Assembly (NCBI GenBank): GCA_015680685.1
Contig: MNCI01002704.1
Coordinates: 343,136-407,135, forward strand
Direction of reading: 5' to 3'
Length of the DNA stretch: 64,000 bases
Source: Gnetum montanum
Lineage: Eukaryota > Streptophyta > Gnetopsida > Gnetales > Gnetaceae
Below the pieces are notes generated by a model, which did not search any database, was not told the origin of the DNA, and was given only the letters and a program-made list of their open reading frames with translations. Positions 33,666-43,339 of the stretch are shown one piece after another. Made by a program: the position numbers and the translations under genes. The number at the start of each line of letters is the position of its first letter. Position 1 is the stretch's first letter.

Positions 33666-35050
33666 CCCAGTGATGTGGGACACATGGAAAATACAGAATT
33701 TTTAATGATTTTCTTGAAATTAATGGTGTAAGATGAGGACATGGGCAAGCATGAAGATATCCTAGGATAATTTTATTAATTTGAGAGGCACGTTTAATGA
33801 TAATGATGTGAATTTGAGGAATTAAAATTTTGGCGGTTATGAAGCAAAGGGATTGTAATGGTACATTGGAACATTTAAATTTTGAGGGTTGATAAAAGGG
33901 AAAGAAAATGATGAAAATTTAAGCTGAGGGTAAGAAATTGTGCGTTTGAGCTAGAGAATTAGTGAAGATTATGAAAAATTGCACAAGTGGGTCCTCCCCA
34001 AAGCAGGTTTCAACCTATTATGCCCTTGTGTAACCACACTTAAAGTGTTCGTGGGCACTAGAAGGGTTAAATGTAATCTGCACTAACTCCACAAAACACA
34101 CGCATGTAAATAGCACCGAAATGAGATGAAAATTCTATGCTACATGGGACACGAGTCGAAATTACATGAACAATGAGATGAGACAAAGTATAGAAAGGGA
34201 TCGTAGAGATTGGGACGTGAGGTAGCTGACCTAGGGCATAATGAATCCTACGTGTAAAGCATGATTAAGGTGTCATTAACCCATCGTTCCAAAATCAGGA
34301 CCAAGTCCATCCTTCTAATAAGTGACATCGCATTATTTCATCCCATGGTAAATAACTATGAGAGTACCATAACAACAAGGCGTATGATCACTAGGCGTTT
34401 AGTACAAGGGAGGAGTGGTTTTTGTTTTATGGTACTTCATTTTCCTTTTTCTCTTTCTTTTTTCCACTTTACTGAATCCAGTGAAGCTGCCAACCTATAG
34501 GCATGGGTGCATGTCTTTCCAGTGGGACCCCCTAGAATAGCTTTTGAATTTTGAGTGCCCTCTTGATTACTCTTACTCCCATTTTTCATTAGATCTACAA
34601 GGATCTTAGTACAACCATATTGCATGATAACTCCCACAAATGTCACCAAAGAAAATCCACAAGTCCCCTTGATGTCACACCCTAATCATTCCCTCTTGGT
34701 CTGTCCTTCTTCATTCTGGGTACAATGAACACAAAATTAATTTTAAGTTTTAGAAATTTCAAGAATATCACTGTACCCTCGAATAGAACCTCTTTATTTA
34801 TAGAGTGGATGAGTGGGTGTAATGGGCTCACTGTTCAAATAATTGACCACTCATGACTTAATAACATAAAACACACCTCAACCAACGATCCACATGAGTG
34901 TTTTATTCGTAGATGAGATTACTTACAAAAAATGGAAAAAGACAAACACACAAAAAGATAAAACAAAAAGTTGAAAAATGAAAAACTGAAAAACAAAAAG
35001 TTGTAAAAGCAAAGAAGATGAAAAATATTTATTAATCCAACTTGTCATTG
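33666..35050 (-). other. E6 non-coding spacer
   Basis: About 1.4 kb without a recognisable gene. 34005-34080 (AAGTGGGTCCTCCCCAAAG and following) is shared with E2 and E3. 34920-35030 is A-rich on the plus strand with AAAACAAAAAG words, also shared. Confidence 0.6.
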
Positions 35051-35078
35051 AAATGGGGGGTATCCCCCATAACTAAAC
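35051..35078 (-). other. E6 first polypurine-like box with hairpin
   Basis: Minus strand GTTTAGTTATGGGGGATACC followed by CCCCATTT. GGGGGATACCCCC can fold on itself. It lies at the end of gag. E3 has the same at 45350-45374 and E2 a similar box at 12549-12567. Confidence 0.7.
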
Positions 35079-35079
35079 G

Positions 35080-36502
35080 GTTGAGTATGGCAAGGATTAA
35101 TAAATGGGAAATGAGGATCCTTGCATATTGGAAATATTGAAATCGGTCCATACTTATCCCCTTGGATTTCACACACTTTATAATAAGCACAGTGGGGCAC
35201 TTCATACGATGTAGCTCTCGGATAACGAGTTGACCCACTATGATGTTTAGAATCGTTAGATGGTATGCAAGGATTGGGATGCTACCTTCCATGGTTGTGT
35301 TCATTGGGCCGTATGGTTGTTGGAGTGTAAGTTGCTGGCCCTGATGAAGTTACATGAGGCATTGGGTTCGAAGGTAAGGATGCACGACATTGTTGGACTT
35401 GTGCTGAGTTGGAAGGTGCAGTGGCCTCAAAATTGTGTTGTCCCTTCCTATGGCCGTGTTTAAGGACGCTTTTGATGTTGAGGAGGCTCTTCACTATTGT
35501 TAGTAGTAGTAGCACAAGTGTTGTTCGTGGGTTGTTGCTGTGGCACAAACACCTTAGAAACAGTTGGTGGCATTGTGGAAGGAGGGAAAGGATAAGAATG
35601 TTGAAAGTTAGGAGGAATGTAAGGTGCACAAGGTGGTGTTTGTGTTGGAGGTATGGGCTGATAGTATTGTGGAGAATGGTATTGTGGTGAGATAGAGTAT
35701 GTTGGGCTAGTTGAAGAAACAAGGTGTTGAACGTGATAAGCATTTAGATTCGGATGGTATGAAGGGTGCCTCCAGTCTAAGGGTGGATTCCCCCATGACT
35801 GGGATTGTTGCCATTGTGATCGAACACAGTATCTCTGTACGAACTCTGGATGCAACGTGTTTCCCCAATGCTCATGTAGATGTAACAGTATTGGGCATTG
35901 GCCTTTGGGGTGATCATACAGGCATATGTTGCATTCATACGTAGGATTGGTAGTTGAGCACTTATTCCCTTTATTCTTTCTTTCTGAATGTCTATTGTTT
36001 TATCCTACTTCTTGGGTTGTCAAAACTCTATCCCTAATGATGTTGATATATTCTCCACACTTTTGATTCATCCATTCCAACATCTTATTGATCTTTGCCT
36101 TAGCTTCTTCTAATGATTTTTGTATTGGCAAAGATGATGTTTCCACCTTGAGATTTGTTGATCTCTCCTTTGTATGATCGTGGACCATTGTTGAGTTAAA
36201 ATTTTGGTCCCCTTGATGTTTTTCAACACTCTCCCATGTAGCTATTTCTCCTTCTTCTTTTGCTACCTGCTTAATAAGCTCTTGGATTTGATGGGTTTGT
36301 AGTTCGTATAGTTGACCTTTGGCATATGTTCCTAAGGTCTCTCTTGTTTCATTACGTAGCCCATCGATAATATGATACATTAGCCTTTCCTCGAAAAACC
36401 CATGGCCTGGACAGTTGTTTAACAGTGCATAATATCTTTCTAAGGCCATGTCCAAGGGTTCATGTTGTGCTTGTTTCCATCCTTGGATTTGTTTCCTCAA
36501 GG
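35080..36502 (-). pseudogene. E6 gag, C-terminal half
   Basis: Minus strand from the gap edge: LRKQIQGWKQAQHEPLDMAL, NNCPGHGFFEERLMYHIIDG, LRNETRETLGTYAKGQLYEL and ELIKQVAKEEGEIATWESVE, open for 167 codons to 36000. A Tyr/Pro/Gln-rich tail follows (35855-35460, including HVQHLVSSTSPTYSISPQY). The tail matches E3 (44880-45300). No zinc knuckle or protease follows. This is the best-preserved gag of the group. The N-terminal half is in the gap. Confidence 0.8.
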
Positions 36503-37306
36503 NNNNNNNNNNNNNNNNNNNNNNNNNNNNNNNNNNNNNNNNNNNNNNNNNNNNNNNNNNNNNNNNNNNNNNNNNNNNNNNNNNNNNNNNNNNNNNNNNN
36601 NNNNNNNNNNNNNNNNNNNNNNNNNNNNNNNNNNNNNNNNNNNNNNNNNNNNNNNNNNNNNNNNNNNNNNNNNNNNNNNNNNNNNNNNNNNNNNNNNNNN
36701 NNNNNNNNNNNNNNNNNNNNNNNNNNNNNNNNNNNNNNNNNNNNNNNNNNNNNNNNNNNNNNNNNNNNNNNNNNNNNNNNNNNNNNNNNNNNNNNNNNNN
36801 NNNNNNNNNNNNNNNNNNNNNNNNNNNNNNNNNNNNNNNNNNNNNNNNNNNNNNNNNNNNNNNNNNNNNNNNNNNNNNNNNNNNNNNNNNNNNNNNNNNN
36901 NNNNNNNNNNNNNNNNNNNNNNNNNNNNNNNNNNNNNNNNNNNNNNNNNNNNNNNNNNNNNNNNNNNNNNNNNNNNNNNNNNNNNNNNNNNNNNNNNNNN
37001 NNNNNNNNNNNNNNNNNNNNNNNNNNNNNNNNNNNNNNNNNNNNNNNNNNNNNNNNNNNNNNNNNNNNNNNNNNNNNNNNNNNNNNNNNNNNNNNNNNNN
37101 NNNNNNNNNNNNNNNNNNNNNNNNNNNNNNNNNNNNNNNNNNNNNNNNNNNNNNNNNNNNNNNNNNNNNNNNNNNNNNNNNNNNNNNNNNNNNNNNNNNN
37201 NNNNNNNNNNNNNNNNNNNNNNNNNNNNNNNNNNNNNNNNNNNNNNNNNNNNNNNNNNNNNNNNNNNNNNNNNNNNNNNNNNNNNNNNNNNNNNNNNNNN
37301 NNNNNN
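36503..37306. other. assembly gap (804 N)
   Basis: Undetermined bases. By comparison with the left LTR and with E3, the gap should hold the E6 gag N-terminus, primer site and the start of the 5' LTR. Open frames across it are artefacts of unknown codons. Confidence 0.99.
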
Positions 37307-37942
37307 AACGGATTCCTTGATCAACCGTACACATCTTGGACCTCGTGCATGACTACCACTGGGACTACCAAGCATAGATCCTAGGTACGCCACTGGGATT
37401 ACCAAGCGCAGATTCCAAATACGCCACTGGGTTACCAAGCGTAGATCCTAGCTACACCACTGGGCTACCAAGCAGTCACACTTAAATGCTCGTAATCAAG
37501 TCGTACTTGTTCCATGTTCTAGGAGTTTAAGGGTGAGAGAGAGAAAATAGTAAATAACATTAAATAAATAACAAATAAATAAATAACAAAGTGAATGTTG
37601 CAATGATGAAGTAATCTCGATCTTTATTACCGGTCAGGTGCATGTCCAAGTACGGCACACTCAACTAAAGACACTGTACAATTACATTCACCACACTGCA
37701 GGCAGACATGGGAAAAAATCTAACTCTGGAGGGATCAAACTGCTAGAGCTTCGCTACTCTAAAACTAGGATGTCTAAAACTGGGAAAGCCGCCTCTTATT
37801 TATAGATTTGGCAGTGCGACATAATATTGTGTACGCGATATCGCAGCCCATGCGATATCATGGGTGTGATATCACGGCCACTAGGATATCACGACCATGA
37901 TATCACAGTGGGGATCACAGCCAACAAATTCATGGCTCATCG
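37307..37942 (-). repeat. E6 5' LTR, partly in the gap
   Basis: Aligns with 31920-32368 of the other LTR. Ends CTCATCG (last base changed), followed by the CCTAT duplication. It has its own GATATC palindromes (37815-37920) and TATA (37795-37806), plus an extra minisatellite missing from the other copy. Confidence 0.9.
37350..37472. repeat. 33-34-bp minisatellite inside the E6 5' LTR
   Basis: About four units of the type CCACTGGGATTACCAAGCGC plus AGATCCTAGGTACG. The other LTR has one unit followed by an N at 32003. So either copy number changed after insertion or the left array was collapsed in assembly. Confidence 0.8.
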
Positions 37943-39060
37943 CCTATGAAATGAATCTCATAAGCAAAGGTTCCATTAGAGAAAGACCCATTACTCTAAA
38001 GACTTCCTCGATGGAGAAGGAGCCTATGAGCATGATGAGGGTAGTGAAGATGATATTGCCTTTCTGACTAGGAAGCTACAATGACTAATAATAAGAAGGA
38101 ATAAGGGGACATATCAGCAAAGACACAATCAAACTAAAGGTAAAGAAAGAGGTAAAAGTTTTTGAATTCTAACTTAGACTTCTCTTCTATAGAATGTTGG
38201 ATTTGTGGTGGAAGAGGCCATCTAGCCTTTGAATGTCCTAGAAATTTTAGGTTACAATTTAAGATCAAATCCACTGATGAGGTGAAGAAAATCAACTTCT
38301 ATAAAAGTTGGGATGATTGAAAGTAGAGTGATGAAGAAGTGAAGGATGATGGGAAAAATTCACAACTCATCTGCATGGCCCTCATTGATAATGATGTCGA
38401 TTTATTAGAGGATGGTCTTAATGATGAAGAAAGGTTTGATCTTTTATGTAATGAGCTTTTGTCATTTCAAAGTCTTTGCAATAATTTAAATAAAAAAGTC
38501 AAGTCTAGCGTTCAAGAAATATCTTTATTGAATTTAACTATTTCAAATCTTACTAAACAACTCTTAGACGTAAGGGCTAAGAATGAAAAGCTAACCTCAT
38601 CCTTAGAATAGGAAAAATTAAAATTTGCAAACATCAAATTAATAAATGAAGGATTGGAAAAGGGAAAGGAATCCCTTCAAATTGTACTAGGACAAGTAAG
38701 AAATCCACATGACAAGAGTGGTCTGGGATGCTGCACATAAGAGTAGTCACCTTCAATAAACCCATCACAATCAAATGGTCCTTTGGAAGCAAAATCCAAT
38801 ACATCAAAATTAAAGGAAGCATTCATTTTTCAAAAAGGTCCTAAATGGTTTGATCATCCTAATCTCTCATAGTATCATAGGATGATTAGGTGCTATTATT
38901 GTCACAAGTTAGGACAAAAACAATGGGATTGTATTATTAAGTATTATCATAATTGGTCATACATAGGACTCTTTGGTCTTATCAAAGTACATTGAGAAAG
39001 TATTTTGTGTAAGATCATAGGGGAGACTAGATGTCAACTCAAAAGGACAAAGGAACCAAG
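37943..39060 (+). pseudogene. Copia B gag, second half with zinc knuckles
   Basis: Resumes after E6 as YEMNLISKGS. At 38190-38240 CWICGGRGHLAFEC is a complete C-x2-C-x4-H-x4-C knuckle. Then come an acidic stretch, a predicted coiled coil at 38430-38610 (NNLNKKVKSSVQEISLLNLT...), the KGKESLQIVLGQVRN and DKSGLG signature, and a second knuckle-like CYYCHKLGQKQWDC at 38890-38930 with Gln at the His position. This order is typical of plant Copia gag-pol (SIRE/Maximus-like). Pol is not visible; the ORF of the next region follows instead. Confidence 0.8.
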
Positions 39061-39324
39061 AAAGAATGGAGAATTAAATAGTAGGATCAGGGGAATCAAG
39101 ATACTCTCACCAACAAATTCATAAGAGGAAGCCAAGCTTTGGATAGTGAAGAAGTTCAGTTGATAAGAGAATCCTCAAAGAAGGAAACTCATTCTCTAGC
39201 TCTCTAAATACCATTACTTCGATAGTGTAGTAGGTAAGTAGAGGTAAGTTTTTTTCTATTTTTTTTACAATTTTTCTTTAAGGCTATAGTCCATTGGTAG
39301 CCTTTCCCAACCCCATCCTATTTT

Positions 39325-39495
39325 TGGCAATGACATCTTCATAAAATAAAAGATGTCTACTAAAAGACATCTTCTAATAAGCGAAGATGTCTCTTTGAGT
39401 TTTTGTACCTTCAAGAAAGACATCTATTATACATGAAAGATGTCTATTGTGAATTTTAATCATGGAAAAGACATCTTCTTTCTATAAAATATGTC
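39325..39495. repeat. cluster of AAGATGTCT / AGACATCTT motifs (first)
   Basis: About eight copies of AGATGTCT or its reverse complement in 170 bp, in alternating orientation, for example GACATCTTC, AAAGATGTCTAC, AAAGACATCTTC, GAAGATGTCTC. They lie 90 bp before the ORF at 39586. A larger cluster of the same motif is at 58565-58890. Confidence 0.85.
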
Positions 39496-39585
39496 TTATT
39501 TTTCATTCAAAGCCCTCATTCATCACTACTATTAAAGAAAAAACCCTCATTTCTTCATCATATTCTCTCATTTGACCCTAGAGAG

Positions 39586-41530
39586 ATGACTAGGGCTCCA
39601 TCATTAGTAGTAATTTTGTTAGAGATGGTCCACAAGAAGATTGGAATGTCTAGCGAATTTTCAAAGAAGAAATCTAGAGGTAGTTCCAATAGTGCACTGT
39701 CCAATTACATGCCACAATTCCATGATAGTAGCACACAACATAGGTTTGAAGCTACTAGAACCACAAGCATCACTACTGAACAATCTTGGTCTTTCCCTAC
39801 TCATAGACAAGCTGCATTAATGGATTACTTCAAAGCTTTGAATTGGGGCATCTTCATTGCAATGAATTTTCTAGTTCATGAAGATTTAATTAGGGAATTT
39901 TATTACAATATTTTCATTACAAATGCCATTGTTGGGACATTCAGTTTCATGGTTGTAGGTATTATCATTGATGTCTCTTCCCAAGTTGTGAATGAAATCC
40001 TTGGAATCTCTAGTCCTGATGTACTCAGGGTAACCATTGATTCCATGTAGGACATCTATTCTAATGGTATCATGCTCATTGCATATGATGAATTTTGTCA
40101 TGTATTTTTTGAGAAGGATTTTACATTTGAAAGATGTCATGTTGAAATAAGCTCGATAACTCTTGATGATTTCACCTTGTCTCTTGTCGTATTATATAAT
40201 ATTTTGGTTAAAAGGAAAAGTTACAATTATTTGTTTCCACCACAAGCATATGTGCTTTATTGTCTTCTCACAAGACTACCATTAGATTTAGAACATACAC
40301 TTTATTAGGACATGCTAAGTCTGTTTGCCAAGGAAAGGATAATTGGGCACCCTTATCTTATCATCTTGTTGATCCATCAAAGGGGTATACCTATTCTAGA
40401 GATGCCTCTACTTAAAGGAAAGAGGAGTCTTAGAAAATATGTTGAGAAGAGGGATCCTCTAGATGTAGACAAAGTAGAACTTAGCATAAGATGGTAGAAG
40501 CAAAAGAACAAGGCATATTCAAAGCTAAAAAGATCAAAATCTATAGGTGTCTAGATCATTTTGTCATTGAAGAAACTTCTTTGACCCTTTACATGAGCTA
40601 TCAGGTAGCTTGGAAGGAACCTCTCCTACTTGTGTAAGAATTTGGATGCAGTTGGCATTCCACATACTTTTGATGGGCTAGTCTTTGAGGAGGTTACTAC
40701 TTCTTCTATTTTTGATAGTGAGGAGGATGTTCCTTCTCCACCATGACATTCTACAGTAGCTGGCCCTTCACATGCTTATGACTCAGGGTTGAAATTTGAT
40801 TCAAAGTCTAAGGCACCACTAGCTCATGTTTAGGGGAAGCATCATGATCCTACATTGCCTATTCACTTAGTACCTCCATTAGCTATTTTGAGTAGCATGC
40901 TATGGAGAGTATCTTTGGGACCATGTCCCAATGGGCTTAAACTCAAATGCCTCTAGTTTTATCAGATCCTCCATCTTGATCTTGATTTTGAGTAAAGCTT
41001 TGTCCCAAGTGGGCTCCTTTTTAGTAGGTTGATTTCTCTAATGAGGATACACAGAGATCAAGCTTTACCAAAACCAATAGTGATGATGATGAGGATGAGA
41101 CTTATCATCCATCTAGAGAAATAGAGAGATCAAAGTTTGAGGATGTAATCGAGACTAGTGATTGAGACCTCTAGTGGTTGTTTTCTCTCTCCTTTCATTA
41201 AGGAGATATTTTTTGTTTCTTACATATGTGATTTTGGGACTTTGCACATATGTGACTAATGTGATGTGACAATTGTGGATAGTTGATGCATGAATAGTAT
41301 GATATATGAAAGTTTGTAAATGAGTTATGGAAATATGGTGTTTTTTCTTTGTTTTCTCTATGCGGTATACCTTTGCTCTTTACTTTTGCATTTGCAGCAT
41401 TTCATGTACTATCAAACCTCAATTCTTATCCTTATCCTTAGCTACCATAGGAATTTATATGTCTTATTATATTTTTTAGTGCTTTACTTATGTGCTTTAT
41501 CCTTTTTTCTGCTATTCAAAAAGTAGGAGA
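39586..41530 (+). pseudogene. Transposase_32 / envelope-like plant retroelement ORF
   Basis: ATG 39586, 154 codons to the first stop, then the same protein continues with stops. HEDLIREFYYNIFITNAIVG, VSSQVVNEILGISSPDVL, AYVLYCLLTRLPLD and HPYLIILLIHQRGIPI match the plant family annotated as putative transposon protein (Transposase_32), found beside LTR elements. A strongly hydrophobic region at 41320-41526 would be a membrane tail, as in envelope-like ORFs of SIRE-type Copia elements. It sits between a Copia gag and a purine tract plus LTR-like sequence (41600 on). Role unknown; dead here. Confidence 0.65.
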
Positions 41531-41599
41531 GTATAGTTATGGATATTTTTGGATATTTGTATGTCTACTAACCCATTTCCTTAAGTTTTGAACATCATC

Positions 41600-41612
41600 A
41601 AAAAGAGGAAGA
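41600..41612 (+). other. polypurine tract, possible 3' LTR border
   Basis: AAAAAGAGGAAGA followed by T and then TGTGGACC at 41614. This is the usual form of a Copia polypurine tract and LTR start, but the LTR downstream resembles the gypsy tRNA-Asp group, so which element owns it is unclear. Confidence 0.45.
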
Positions 41613-41613
41613 T

Positions 41614-42330
41614 TGTGGACCTTTTGGTGTGTAAAAAATGCATCTTAGGATACATTGGTGCATGTGCATTGATACTAATCTAATTGTTACCTATATAAGC
41701 GTGCACACTTGTAGTAGTTATGGCATCATGTAGTCAATACCTTAGCTAGACTCGGTAATTATTTTCTATAAAACTTAGTAAAAATTTTCCTTTGAGTTTT
41801 AGTAGCATAGATCAAATTGATTGCATGGCATTTTATTCAAGTGCAATATATACCTAGACATAGTTGCATGAACAATAATAAAACTGAGATTTCTTCTATT
41901 CATTATAGCACTTGGATTAGTTTAACTTTATTTTCTAGCATTTTACTTTGAATGTAATTTACTTTCTTGTCTTTAAGTACTGAATATCCTAATTCATAAT
42001 CAACATGAGTATGACCACTTTGAGCATAATATATTAACACTTGGTAATCCCAGGAGTGAATACTTAGTACACCTAGTAGTAAACACTTTGTAATTGAGTG
42101 ATATTAGTATACATTTAGGATGTGTATTGAAAGTAGGAATAGATGCTCTACGTTTATGATAATTTAGTTAAGTAATTAGTAAATTCAAATACTTAAAATT
42201 TTCATCTATTTAATGATTCTACAAGATAAATAAAATAATGAAAAATATAAAAGCAAATATTTTATTCCTCTTTTACACTTAGTCATATGAATAGATTAAT
42301 ACAAGTGTTGATTATGAAGCCAATGAATAG
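41614..42330 (+). repeat. E4 5' LTR, left part (interrupted by E3)
   Basis: Start approximate. TATA box ACCTATATAAGCG at about 41692. The downstream segment (GAGTATGACCACTTTGAGCA to about 42150) is homologous to 63200-63330 in the LTR at 62743-63648. The LTR continues after E3 at 51066. The end AATAG (42326-42330) is the probable left target duplication. Confidence 0.65.
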
Positions 42331-43214
42331 TGATGAGTCATCATAGTATCAGCCTTGATATCAGATACCTGATATCAAGGCTCCAATATCGGATACTCAA
42401 TATCAGGTCCCAGGAAATGTTGCTAGATATTTGATATCGTCTCTTCCATGCTAGCCTATAAATACAACACTTGGAAAGCATGGTTGGGACATAGTTTTAG
42501 CTCTTAGTTTTTGATAGTTTTTTCTAGATTTTTGAATTTAAGCATTGTTATTTCCAATGCATGCCCATAGTTTGATGTTTGTAATTGTATGACACCTTTG
42601 TTCGAGTGTGATGTACTTGGACATGTTACATGATTGAAAATAAAAATTGAGATTACTTCCATCATTGCTACATTCACTTAGATTTATTATTACTTTAATT
42701 ATTTAATTGTTTAATTATTTACTATTTTTGTTAGTTAAATATTCCCATTTATTGCTATTTATTATTCCTCTTATCAAGAGGAATTAATACAACTTAATCA
42801 TAAGCAATTAAGTACTTGGTAATCCAGCAGTGTATCATTTGGCACACCCAGTAGCATATGCTTGCAAATCCTAGAGGTAGTTATATGAAGTCCAAGGCAT
42901 GTACAAATGATTGGGGATAGGCACTCATCACACATAGGATAGTTTAGATCTTATATTCCTTTGTGCATTAGCTTAGTTAATTTTTCTCTTTATCATCATT
43001 AGGAGCAACATAGAATTAGATAACATGAGATGCCTCACTTTGGACTAAACCATATGTGACAAAGCTACCACTAGTTCAAGTGGGAAGATAGTGAACTGTG
43101 ATCAAGCATAATGATTTAGATGCACAACTAGTTCCATCTATGGAATTCAACTAGATCATGCATGAACACTTGTGATTCATATAGTTGGATGTAGGGGTAC
43201 CTTGCTTGTCATCA
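42331..43214 (+). repeat. E3 5' LTR
   Basis: TGATGAG...GGGTACCTTGCTTGTCATCA. GATATC repeats at 42350-42442 and TATAAATA at 42457-42464, then an AATAAA...GAGATTACTTC block shared by all LTRs of the group. Confidence 0.9.
42350..42442 (+). promoter_or_regulatory. GATATC repeat block in the E3 LTR
   Basis: At least five GATATC/ATATC cores (TTGATATCAG, CTGATATCAA, CAATATCGG, CAATATCAGG, TTGATATCG) directly upstream of the TATA box. Confidence 0.7.
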
Positions 43215-43215
43215 T

Positions 43216-43233
43216 TGGCACCATTGTTGGGGA
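43216..43233 (+). other. E3 primer-binding site, tRNA-Asp type
   Basis: TGGCACCATTGTTGGGGA, one base after the LTR, versus TGGCGCCGTTGCCGGGGA. Four transitions. Confidence 0.85.
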
Positions 43234-43339
43234 TGGTGCTAGTTATCTAGATTAGTTACATCATACATTATCATTGTAAAGGTATTAACGATATATTCTT
43301 TAGAAAATATTAAATCACACACATCACAAGCCAACAATA

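Larger units (their letters stand above)
31627..37942 (-). mobile_element. E6: gag-only gypsy element (tRNA-Asp group) inserted in Copia B
   Basis: Flanked by the 5-bp duplication CCTAT (31622-31626 and 37943-37947). Minus-strand order: 5' LTR (37942 into the gap), gap, gag C-terminal half, hairpin/purine box, about 1.4 kb non-coding, internal GATATC-TATA block, second purine box, extra ORF, third purine box and 3' LTR (32368-31627). No protease, RT or integrase lies between gag and the LTR in the visible sequence. The 804-bp gap falls on the gag N-terminal side, where pol is not expected. A non-autonomous, gag-carrying element is inferred. Confidence 0.85.

Noticed and set aside
36000-37438. 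Very long open frames on both strands across 36425-37438
   Set aside because: They consist mainly of unknown codons from the 804-N gap. Only the 167 codons of gag left of the gap are real sequence.
41320-41526. Stand-alone small membrane protein
   Set aside because: The hydrophobic frame lies directly downstream of, and fits as the tail of, the Transposase_32/envelope-like ORF; it has no separate support.
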